Shown: positions 37,301 to 44,173 of the stretch, in pieces
Position numbering within the stretch: position 1 is the first letter of the stretch
Layout of the letters: each line of letters starts with the position of its first letter
NCBI GenBank assembly: GCA_902801475.1
Contig: CADCIO010000016.1
Location: 1-64,000, forward strand
Direction of reading: 5' to 3'
DNA: 64,000 nucleotides
Origin: an uncultured Bacteroidales bacterium
Lineage (GTDB): Bacteria; Bacteroidota; Bacteroidia; Bacteroidales; Bacteroidaceae
Notes under the pieces: generated by a model
Told to the model about the DNA's origin: nothing
The model's database searches: none
The model's input: only the letters and a program-made list of their open reading frames with translations
Program-made: the position numbers and the translations under genes

Positions 37301-38143
37301 CGGCCAAGAGCCGACACCACCACCCATACGGTCACGGATTTCACCACCTGTACCTGTTGCAGCACCATTGAATGGCTCCACCGTCGTAGGGAAGTTATGC
37401 GTCTCAGCCTTCAACGAAATGACTGACTCGATGTCCTTCACCTCAAAATAGTCGCTGGTTGAGTGGTCAGCAGGAGCAAACTGCTCCACCACAGGACCTT
37501 GGCTGAATGCCACATTGTCCTTATATGCCGAAAGAATCTTGTTGGGATTCTCCTGCGTCGTCTTCTTGATCATCTGGAAGAGCGAGCTCTCCTTCTCCTG
37601 ACCATCGATGATGAACGTGCCACCAAAAATCTTGTGACGGCAGTGCTCAGAGTTAATCTGTGCGAAGCCGAACACTTCAGAGTCAGTCAACTTTCTGCCC
37701 AACTGACCTTCCACCTTGTGCAGGTACTCGATTTCCTCAGGAGAGAGGGCAAGACCTTCCTGCTCGTTATACTCCTCTAGGTTCTCGATGTGGAGAATCG
37801 GAGCAGGTTCTATGTTCACCGTGAAGATGTCCTGATTCAGACCCTTGTACATACGTTGCAGCATGGGGTCGTGCTCAGCATCCTCACTATCGACAGGGAA
37901 GTATTCCTCGATGCGCTGCACACCCTCGATGGCCATGTTCTGCGTGATTTCCACAGCGTTCGTACTCCAAGGAGTGATCATTTCACGACGTGGACCTACA
38001 AAGAATCCCTGCAAATTGTTCTCGCTTTCTGGGCGAGCTTCGCCATACAGCCAGCAAAGCTCATTGGTTTCATCAGCGGAGAGCTCATGGTTTACCTGCG
38101 TGGCAATCACACTCTGCGCTGGTGTTCTGAAAAAGTAAATCAT
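34358..38143 (-). CDS. purL: Phosphoribosylformylglycinamidine synthase
   Basis: This large single-chain enzyme (1,261 residues) converts FGAR to FGAM in purine synthesis using glutamine and ATP. The ATG at 38143 is chosen because the -7 box at 38171-38178 leaves no room for the upstream in-frame codons. Features: an N-terminal PurS-like domain, FGAM-synthase domains (FAQINSEHCRHKIFGG; HNFPTTVEPFNGAATGTGGEIRDR), and a C-terminal class-I glutaminase with nucleophile Cys in LGICNGCQLMVELG and His in MPHLERAIFPW. It heads the minus-strand run down to 26988. Confidence 0.97.
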   Translation of the reverse strand: MIYFFRTPAQSVIATQVNHELSADETNELCWLYGEARPESENNLQGFFVGPRREMITPWSTNAVEITQNMAIEGVQRIEEYFPVDSEDAEHDPMLQRMYKGLNQDIFTVNIEPAPILHIENLEEYNEQEGLALSPEEIEYLHKVEGQLGRKLTDSEVFGFAQINSEHCRHKIFGGTFIIDGQEKESSLFQMIKKTTQENPNKILSAYKDNVAFSQGPVVEQFAPADHSTSDYFEVKDIESVISLKAETHNFPTTVEPFNGAATGTGGEIRDRMGGGVGSWPIAGTAVYMTSYPRNGVAPSQPHSYPKWTKSDKEGDIRPWEEVLPIRKWLYQTPEQILIKASNGASDFGNKFGQPLICGSVLTFEHEEQQGDVAEQYGYDKVIMLAGGVGYGTKRDCLKGTPEKGNKIVVVGGDNYRIGLGGGSVSSVDTGRYSSGIELNAVQRANPEMQKRANNLVRALCEEEVNPVVSIHDHGSAGHVNCLSELVEECGGLIDMTKLPIGDQTLSSKEIIANESQERMGLLIDEKHIEHVRQIAERERAPLYVVGECTGDAHFAFQQGDGVRPFDLDVAQMFGHSPKTYMHDETVVRKYEDATYSYNEIETYLENVLQLEAVACKDWLTNKVDRSVTGKIARQQCQGEIQLPLSDCGVVALDYRGEKGIATAIGHAPQAGLADPAAGSVLSVAESLTNLVWAPMAEGLDSVSLSANWMWPCRSQKGEDARLYEGVQALSDFCCALQVNVPTGKDSLSMTQKYPDGSKIISPGTVIVSSGGEVSDVKKVVSPVLVNDADTTLYHIDFSFDTLKLGGSAFAQSLGKVGSDVPTVKNPEYFRDAFLAVQDLVKEELLLAGHDISAGGLITTLLEMTFANQKGGIKVNLNGINESDPVKLLFAENPGVVVQVKNADKRAVENLLNKAGVGFVEIGQPIEERQIVVKKGGRNRYFDIDKLRDIWYSTSYRLDTKQSFNGMAKERFENYKNQPIEHLFPASFTGKLAQYGISADRRERTGIKAAIIREKGTNGEREMAYSLYLAGFDVKDVMMTDLVSGRETLEDINMIVFCGGFSNSDVLGSAKGWAGAFLFNPKAKAALDAFYAREDTLSLGICNGCQLMVELGLINNNHAVTDAKDYAQMLHNVSHKFESEFVTLQIPENKSVMFGSLSGSKLGLWVAHGEGNFRLPKAEKDYNIVAKYNYSGYPGNPNGSTYDVAGIASADGRHLAMMPHLERAIFPWQQANYPADRKADEVTPWIEAFVNARKWVEGKMK

Positions 38144-38170
38144 AAATTTGTGTGTCTGAAAATTTACCGC

Positions 38171-38178
38171 AAAGGTAC
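38171..38178 (-). promoter_or_regulatory. purL promoter -7 box
   Basis: TACCTTTG on the minus strand, with a predicted start about 20 nt before the ATG at 38143. No TTTG at 19-20 bp upstream. Confidence 0.6.
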
Positions 38179-38302
38179 GACTTTTTTCCCAAACCCTCAC
38201 CACAAAACCGCATGAACTTACATTATTTATATAGAAATCCCCCTCCACTTCCCCTTTTTGACTTCGTCAGATAAACCCACGTGTTGACAACGCCTCATTT
38301 TT

Positions 38303-38397
38303 TGCGACCTCGTGGGAGAAATTTTGTAACCTCGCGGGAGCGTTTCTGCGAACTGTCCAGAAATGGACATGCGACTGTCCGATAATGGACACTCGCA
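38303..38397. repeat. 22-bp-period dyad array between purL and the thioredoxin-domain gene
   Basis: Four units begin TGCGA or TGTAA at 38303, 38325, 38347 and 38370 (steps 22, 22, 23). Units 1-2 carry the core ACCTCGTGGGAG / ACCTCGCGGGAG; units 3-4 carry a TGTCC-N6-GGACA palindrome (38354-38369 and 38376-38391, also 22 bp apart). The rest of this 380-bp gap (38179-38302, 38398-38523) shows no gene or clear plus-strand promoter. Confidence 0.7.
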
Positions 38398-38523
38398 TTG
38401 GGGGCCACCACTCATTATCAATGAGTTATGCCTCTGGCATCAGATTTGTAGAAAAAAGTGGTGTTTTGTTGTCACTAAAACGGGACTTTTTTCGTTATTA
38501 AATATAGAAGGTAAAAGAAACAA

Positions 38524-40389
38524 ATGAAAATGAGAAAAATTTTGACAATGTTGTTTGCCCTCGTAAGCGTTGTGGGGCAGGCACAGAAACAGGTTGTGTG
38601 GGAGAAACCAACGGCCTTTATGGGAAATAGTAACGCTGAGTTTGAAATCACGAAGGTGGAGTTGAAGCAGACGGAGACGGTGCTGCACATCAATGCCAAC
38701 TACAGACCTGGCTCTTGGATTCGGTTTGCCAAAGAGTCGTTCGTGCAGACACCTGACGGCAAGAAGTATGCCATCACGGGTGGAGCGAGTACGAATGAGA
38801 AGGAGTTTGACATTGAGCTCGATTCTCTTTTCTGGATGCCCAAAAGCGGAGTGGCTGACTTGGCGCTGCACTTCAAGCCTGTGCCGCTCGACACCAAGGA
38901 GATGGACTTCTTGGAGGGCTACAATGACAATGATTTCAAGTTCTGGAATATCAGTAACGGAAAGACCAAGCAAAAGTTTGAGTTGCCTGACGAGTGGAAA
39001 GACGTGCAATATGCTAAAGACGAAACCCTGCCTGCTGCGAAAATCAATCAAGGTGTGGCCACCATCAAGGTGAAGATGTTGGGCTATAAGCGAGGCATGA
39101 ACTTGGATTTCTATGTGGGTGGTTTCACACCATTGGGCGTGAGGGAACGCTTCGACAAGTGGTTTCCATTTGCCGATGATGGCACCCTGAAGGTGGAGGT
39201 TCCCCTGTGGCTGGCTCGTGAGGTGAGTGTCGGCGTTCAGGGTCTGGCATTCTCCAATATCGTTATCGCCCCAGGTCAAGAAACTTCCATCTTGATGAAG
39301 GTTACCACAGACAATCGTCCGTTCATCGCTTTCAAGGGCTACCTTGCCAAGACCAACATGGACTTAGTTGATGCCGACAACACTTTCGAACCATATAGTA
39401 TGGACGAAGAAAATTTCCTCAAAGTCAGGGAGTGCAAGACGAAGGAAGAACGCCTACAATGCCTGACGGATCTCTTCAACCAACGGGTGGCTGCTTTCAA
39501 GAAGGCCAAATACACTACAGCTGCCAAAGACCTGCTCTGTATGGCAGCAGAAGAAAACTACATCAAATGGTCACGCCAGTTTGCTACCAATTATAGCCAA
39601 TTCAGATTGGATGAAGACGGAACAGTCTATATGACCAGTATGGACTTCGAAGAGAATTATCAGAAGAACAAGGATCTTCTTGCTTTGTCAGAAGAAGAAA
39701 GGGCATACACTTGGAAGTATCTGAATGAACCAGGCTCCCCTTGTAGCAGAGTGTTCTGGGATACCGCTCTGAGTGCTTATGATAAGCAGCTACTGAAACA
39801 ACCCAATTATAATCTGGAGCTTCAGTTGGTACCAACGTTTTTGACGAATGATGATGAACAATTCGTCAATCGTGTGCTTCAAACGATGAAGCATGAGGAC
39901 TGCAAGGCTGTTGTTCTCGAGTATCAGGCAGAACAGCAACGTATTGCTCAGCAGCTGACCAGTCAGGAGAGCGTATTCTTCCAAAAGTACGACGATGTGG
40001 CTCCTGAAAACATTCTCCAAACCATTCTCGACAAATACAAGGGCAAGACGGTGGTTATCGACATCTGGGCAACTTGGTGCGGTCCTTGTCGTGCAGGTCA
40101 TCAGGCAATGAAGCCGATGAAGGAAGAGATGAAGGGCAAGAATATCCAGTTTGTCTATATCACTTCTCCTACCTCTCCCCTTAATACTTGGCAGGAGATG
40201 ATTAAGGAGATTGATGGCGACCACTATTATTTGACCAAGGAGCAGTATAGCTACATCCTCAACAAGTATGAGTCAGAGGGTATCCCCACCTACGCCATCT
40301 ATGACGCCAAAGGTGAACAGACTTTCAAGACCATTGGATTCTCAGGTGTGGAGGTGTTCAAGGAAGAGTTGGGGAAAGTGATGAAGTGA
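38524..40389 (+). CDS. Secreted thioredoxin-fold protein (TlpA-like)
   Basis: The product has 621 residues with a signal peptide (MKMRKILTMLFALVSVVGQAQ). The first 480 residues are a beta-rich region then a helical region of unknown function. The C-terminal 140 residues are a thioredoxin fold with KTVVIDIWATWCGPCRAGH (redox cysteines 519 and 522) and the cis-Pro in EGIPTYAIYD. It probably acts as a periplasmic thiol-disulfide oxidoreductase, in the style of Bacteroidetes TlpA proteins with long N-terminal extensions. A strong terminator follows. Confidence 0.85.
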   Translation: MKMRKILTMLFALVSVVGQAQKQVVWEKPTAFMGNSNAEFEITKVELKQTETVLHINANYRPGSWIRFAKESFVQTPDGKKYAITGGASTNEKEFDIELDSLFWMPKSGVADLALHFKPVPLDTKEMDFLEGYNDNDFKFWNISNGKTKQKFELPDEWKDVQYAKDETLPAAKINQGVATIKVKMLGYKRGMNLDFYVGGFTPLGVRERFDKWFPFADDGTLKVEVPLWLAREVSVGVQGLAFSNIVIAPGQETSILMKVTTDNRPFIAFKGYLAKTNMDLVDADNTFEPYSMDEENFLKVRECKTKEERLQCLTDLFNQRVAAFKKAKYTTAAKDLLCMAAEENYIKWSRQFATNYSQFRLDEDGTVYMTSMDFEENYQKNKDLLALSEEERAYTWKYLNEPGSPCSRVFWDTALSAYDKQLLKQPNYNLELQLVPTFLTNDDEQFVNRVLQTMKHEDCKAVVLEYQAEQQRIAQQLTSQESVFFQKYDDVAPENILQTILDKYKGKTVVIDIWATWCGPCRAGHQAMKPMKEEMKGKNIQFVYITSPTSPLNTWQEMIKEIDGDHYYLTKEQYSYILNKYESEGIPTYAIYDAKGEQTFKTIGFSGVEVFKEELGKVMK

Positions 40390-40400
40390 AAAGTATAAAC

Positions 40401-40443
40401 AACAAGCGAGGCTCACTCTGGTCAGGGTGAGCCTCGCTTGTTT
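40401..40443. terminator. Bidirectional terminator between the TlpA-like and hsp20 genes
   Basis: A perfect 16-bp stem (AACAAGCGAGGCTCAC / GTGAGCCTCGCTTGTT, 10-nt loop) lies between the convergent genes. Confidence 0.85.
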
Positions 40444-40453
40444 GTTTATTTGT

Positions 40454-40897
40454 TTATTTGATTTCGATGTTCAAGGTCTCCTTCGCTTTCTCTTCTTCCG
40501 TCTTCTTTGGAATGTCGATGGTCAGTACGCCATCGGCCATACCAGCGGAGATTTTCGACTTCTCTACATTGTCGGGCAATGAGAAGCGCTGTTCGAACTT
40601 GCTGTAGCTGAACTCTCTGCGCAGATAGGTCTTCTTGTCGCCACCCTCTTTGTTTTCAGCCTTCTTTTCCATGCTGATGACGATATCACCGTCATTGGTG
40701 AGCTGGATCTTGAAGTCATCCTTGGTCATGCCAGGAGCAGCCACTTCTACTTTGTACGCTGTTTTGTCCTCCGATACGTTGATGGCTGGAGTCGTTCCGT
40801 GATATTTAATGGTTGGCATCCAATTGTCATCGAAGAAATCGTTAAACAATGAAGGGATCCATCCCTGATTACGTGTTGAATAAACTGTAGGCATCAT
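40454..40897 (-). CDS. Hsp20/alpha-crystallin small heat-shock protein
   Basis: The product has 147 residues. An alpha-crystallin domain (about 35-145) contains YKVEVAAPGMTKDDFKIQL and the conserved MADGVLTIDIPK near the end. These ATP-independent chaperones hold unfolding proteins for GroEL or DnaK. Unlike most genes here it has a strong SD (AGGAGGA, 7 nt before the first ATG), fixing the start at 40897. Its upstream region shares TGCCACTTTGTCA with the groES upstream array. Confidence 0.95.
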   Translation of the reverse strand: MMPTVYSTRNQGWIPSLFNDFFDDNWMPTIKYHGTTPAINVSEDKTAYKVEVAAPGMTKDDFKIQLTNDGDIVISMEKKAENKEGGDKKTYLRREFSYSKFEQRFSLPDNVEKSKISAGMADGVLTIDIPKKTEEEKAKETLNIEIK

Positions 40898-40959
40898 AGT
40901 TTTGTCCTCCTAATTTATTTTATTGTTAAACATTTACTTTTTGAGTTCTTTGGGGCTCG

Positions 40960-41111
40960 GATTACTCTGATTACTCGGAGTGTTCCGATTGCTCAACTCT
41001 GCCTACCCTAACTGCAACCTTCATGCCTAACTGCCACTTTGTCAATGCTTTTAAACTCCGTTAAACATTCATGCTACCCATTTAAACTCCCTTAAACATT
41101 GGGGCTGCCAC
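40960..41111. repeat. Nested short repeats upstream of hsp20 and GH127
   Basis: Four 9-bp units start at 40960, 40969, 40978 and 40987 (GATTACTC type). CCTAACTGC occurs at 41007 and 41026. A 20-bp pair TTTAAACTCC(G/C)TTAAACATT lies at 41050-41069 and 41081-41100, inside 31-bp units. TGCCACTTTGTCA is at 41032-41044. I see no gene in 40898-41253. Confidence 0.6.
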
Positions 41112-41215
41112 CTGCTGACTTTTTGTCGTTGCTCATCTTCCACAAAAAGAGGGGAATAAATACCCCACGTTCCTATTTCCTCCACGAATAAAACAATTGT
41201 TTCGTTGATTATTCG

Positions 41216-41223
41216 TACCTTTG
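41216..41223 (+). promoter_or_regulatory. GH127 gene promoter -7 box
   Basis: TACCTTTG, 30 nt before the ATG at 41254. A TTG at 41197-41199 is slightly too close to be an ideal -33 element. Confidence 0.6.
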
Positions 41224-41253
41224 CGCGCTAATGACAAATTTAAGAAGAAGATA

Positions 41254-43713
41254 ATGAGAAAGATTTTGGTGACACTTGCAACCGTGCTGCTGTGGAGCAT
41301 CACAATAAGTGCAGTGGCACAGAGCAACAGCAAGTTTACAACAGGAGTGGTGAAAGACATCCGTCCGAAGGATTGGCTGAAGACCTTATTGCAAAGGCAA
41401 CATGATGGGTTGACAGGACACCCTGAAGCGTTGTCGTATCCCTACAACTCATGTCTCTGGGCAGGAGAAATCTCACGTGCTGATGAGAGCTATGGCGACA
41501 ACTGGTGGCGCTATGAGCAGACGGCATATTATACTGAGGGGCTGCTGAAGCTGGGGTATGAATTGGGAGCCGAGGAGATGGTGAGCAAGGCGATGGAGGG
41601 AATTGAATATACGTTGGCGCATCCCAATGAGAAGGGTATGTTAGGTAACTCCACGCTGGAGGGCATCACATGGCCGATGTCCGTATTTTTCCGAGTGCTA
41701 CAGGCCAAGTATGAGCATGACGGGGATGCCAGAATCCCTACCGCATTGGAGAAACACTATCTGAATTTCACGCCACAAGACCTCGCTGGAGGCATTGTGG
41801 GTGGACGTAATATCATGTCGATAGAGGGCATCCTCTGGACGTATGGCAAGACGGGCAACAAGAAGTTGCTGGAATTGGCTGAGGATGTTTGGGCTATACA
41901 GAACAAGTTTGCTGTGGATGAGACGGGCATCATGAGCAATGAACCCTTTTATATGCATGGTGTAACGTTTTCCGAAATGCTGAAACTGCCGATATTGCTC
42001 TATGCCCACACGGGCAAACAGCACTACCTCGACCTTGCGATGACTGCCATCAGAAAGGTGGAGCGTGAGTCGATGCTGCCCGACGGTGTGCCTTCGAGTG
42101 CAGAGTTTCTTTTAGGCAACGGCATCACCACGAGTCATGAGACCTGTGTCGTTGTGGATTATACATGGACATTGAGCCACTTCCTGCAAGTGACAGGCGA
42201 AGCTGAGTGGGCAGACAAGATGGAACATGCCATCTACAACGCTGGGATGGGTGTCATCACCAAGGACTTCCGTTCGCTGCAATACTTCTCGTCGGTCAAC
42301 CAGTTCATCGCCACAGGTTCATCGAACCACAATACTTATAGAAATGGTTCTACGTGGATGGCGTACCGTCCGACGCATGAGACGGAGTGCTGTTCAGGCA
42401 ACGTGAACCGTATGCTGCCAAACTTCGTGGGAAGGATGTGGATGACTGATAGCGAGGGTGGTGCTGTGGCTGCTGTCTATGGTCCCAGTCAGGCGACATT
42501 CCAAACGGACAAGGGAGAGGTGACCATCACCTGTGAGACCAACTATCCCTTTGGCGAGACGCTGCTCTTTCATGTGAGCGGAGCAGAGGGAGTAAGTATC
42601 CCTTTGACGCTGCGCATCCCAACATGGTGCAGCAATGCCTCTGTTGCCATTAACGGCAAATCCTCCAATCAACTCCTGCCAACAGGCTCTTTCATCACAC
42701 TGCCTGATGCTGTGAAAAGCGGAGATGAAATCGCGCTGACCCTGCCGATGGAGGTGGAGAAGAAGACCCTCGAAGGTCAGGGTGTCTATTTCCAGCGCGG
42801 ACCGCTGCTTTATGCTTATGCCATTCCGCAGCAGATGACGGAGGACACAGAGGAATATGCCAACATGCACGGCAAGAAGCCTGAGAATCCAGACTTCAAA
42901 TGCTGGAATATTGTGCCAACAGGAAACTTCAACTATGCTTTCGCTGACGATGGACAAGTAGTGAGCGTGAATCGTCGTGCGATTGAAAAGATAGGTGGTA
43001 CGATTCCCTTTGATCTCAACTACACGACCGTCAACTTGCGTATTCCTGTGAAGCCTATCGAGTGGAATCTGGTGGATGACCGCTATACGCCTGAATTTCC
43101 TGAACAGGGCCATCTTAAGCTGCTAAGCGATGCTACACAATACATCGACCTTGTGCCTTATGGTTGCACAGAGTTGCGCCTCACCGTCTTCCCTGATGCT
43201 GATGCCAAACCGTTGCCCACTCCAATAGAGCCAGATTACACCCTACCTGCAAATGCTCCAGCTTGTGTGGCTGCTGTTGATGGTTACTACTATGCCTACT
43301 TTGAATTGCCCCGTTTCTGTTGGGATGAGCCCATTTATTGCAAAGTACGAACAAAGAATGGCACTACTGATCTGCACAGCAATCAAGATGGTGACCTCTG
43401 TGAACTCGTAGGAACTACCGCCAATGGACGCAACATCTGGCGTTGGACAGGATCTGCTGTTAGCGAGGAGGTTCCTGTGGAACTCATCTTTACCAACCAC
43501 GATCTGCTGACTGACATCATGCCTTTTGTCAACGGTGGCTACTACAACTACGACCACCTGCTCTACAAAACCAGTTTGACCACAGGACTACATCATCTGA
43601 AGGTTCCTGAAAAAATCGACAATGCTTGGTACACGCTCAACGGTCACTATTTTACCACTCGTCCTGTCGCCAAGGGAATCTATATCCATCAAGGTAAAAT
43701 TATCACTCATTAA
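41254..43713 (+). CDS. Glycoside hydrolase family 127 (beta-L-arabinofuranosidase-like)
   Basis: The ATG at 41254 begins a signal peptide (MRKILVTLATVLLWSITISAVAQ); the product is 819 residues. The GH127 (alpha/alpha)6 domain carries SHETC (Glu296, Cys298) and ETECCSGNVNRM (Cys379, Cys380). These match the zinc-bound Glu/Cys catalytic site known from HypBA1, in which a Cys is the nucleophile. A C-terminal beta-sandwich follows. It probably releases L-arabinofuranose from plant glycans in the periplasm. It stands alone, without SusC/D genes nearby. Confidence 0.92.
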   Translation: MRKILVTLATVLLWSITISAVAQSNSKFTTGVVKDIRPKDWLKTLLQRQHDGLTGHPEALSYPYNSCLWAGEISRADESYGDNWWRYEQTAYYTEGLLKLGYELGAEEMVSKAMEGIEYTLAHPNEKGMLGNSTLEGITWPMSVFFRVLQAKYEHDGDARIPTALEKHYLNFTPQDLAGGIVGGRNIMSIEGILWTYGKTGNKKLLELAEDVWAIQNKFAVDETGIMSNEPFYMHGVTFSEMLKLPILLYAHTGKQHYLDLAMTAIRKVERESMLPDGVPSSAEFLLGNGITTSHETCVVVDYTWTLSHFLQVTGEAEWADKMEHAIYNAGMGVITKDFRSLQYFSSVNQFIATGSSNHNTYRNGSTWMAYRPTHETECCSGNVNRMLPNFVGRMWMTDSEGGAVAAVYGPSQATFQTDKGEVTITCETNYPFGETLLFHVSGAEGVSIPLTLRIPTWCSNASVAINGKSSNQLLPTGSFITLPDAVKSGDEIALTLPMEVEKKTLEGQGVYFQRGPLLYAYAIPQQMTEDTEEYANMHGKKPENPDFKCWNIVPTGNFNYAFADDGQVVSVNRRAIEKIGGTIPFDLNYTTVNLRIPVKPIEWNLVDDRYTPEFPEQGHLKLLSDATQYIDLVPYGCTELRLTVFPDADAKPLPTPIEPDYTLPANAPACVAAVDGYYYAYFELPRFCWDEPIYCKVRTKNGTTDLHSNQDGDLCELVGTTANGRNIWRWTGSAVSEEVPVELIFTNHDLLTDIMPFVNGGYYNYDHLLYKTSLTTGLHHLKVPEKIDNAWYTLNGHYFTTRPVAKGIYIHQGKIITH

Positions 43714-43734
43714 ATAAAATAGTATTTCTTTTTA

Positions 43735-43765
43735 TTTGTCATCTTAAGGATTTGTACTACCTTTG
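43735..43765 (+). promoter_or_regulatory. Promoter of the His/Cys-rich protein and TonB receptor genes
   Basis: -33 TTTG (43735-43738), a 19-bp spacer and -7 TACCTTTG (43758-43765) match the consensus. Only 5 nt separate the box from the ATG, so the mRNA is probably leaderless. Confidence 0.75.
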
Positions 43766-43770
43766 CACTT

Positions 43771-44118
43771 ATGAAAGAGACGACAAAAAGATTTTTTTCT
43801 TCATGGGCTTTATTGGCGGTGTTCCTGCCAATGCTCTTGTTGTCGTCGTTTCATGTGCATCCAGAGGCGCATGTAGAAGGTGATGATTGTGAGGAATGTG
43901 TGCACCATTTGCCACATGCGGGACATATCAGCAATTTGACGGTTTGTTCGTTTGATTGTGTGCTGTGTCAGTTCCTTACATTGCCGTTCTTGGTGGCGCC
44001 GCTGGTTGTTTTCACGGCAAAAAGATGGATCCATATAGCCCCTCAATGTTTGGTGGAGCAAGGTGTTGTTTCAGGCGTGAGGGGCGTTGTCTTCGGGCGT
44101 GCTCCTCCTGTGTGGTAA
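43771..44118 (+). CDS. Small His/Cys-rich membrane or exported protein
   Basis: No confident family. The 115-residue product begins with a hydrophobic segment (about 11-27, WALLAVFLPMLLLSSF), then SFHVHPEAHVEGDDCEECVHHLPHAG (shown here as a His/Cys cluster, residues about 26-52), then CSFDCVLCQF and a second hydrophobic stretch. The dense His, Cys and Asp residues point to metal binding. It lies 55 bp upstream of a TonB-dependent receptor in the same direction, which suggests involvement in metal acquisition or sensing. DUF2946-like copper-locus proteins are a possible comparison. Confidence 0.6.
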   Translation: MKETTKRFFSSWALLAVFLPMLLLSSFHVHPEAHVEGDDCEECVHHLPHAGHISNLTVCSFDCVLCQFLTLPFLVAPLVVFTAKRWIHIAPQCLVEQGVVSGVRGVVFGRAPPVW

Positions 44119-44173
44119 CTATCAACAGGAGAGAACAAACAACGCAAAACAAATTTTATCAAAAAGAATTTCA

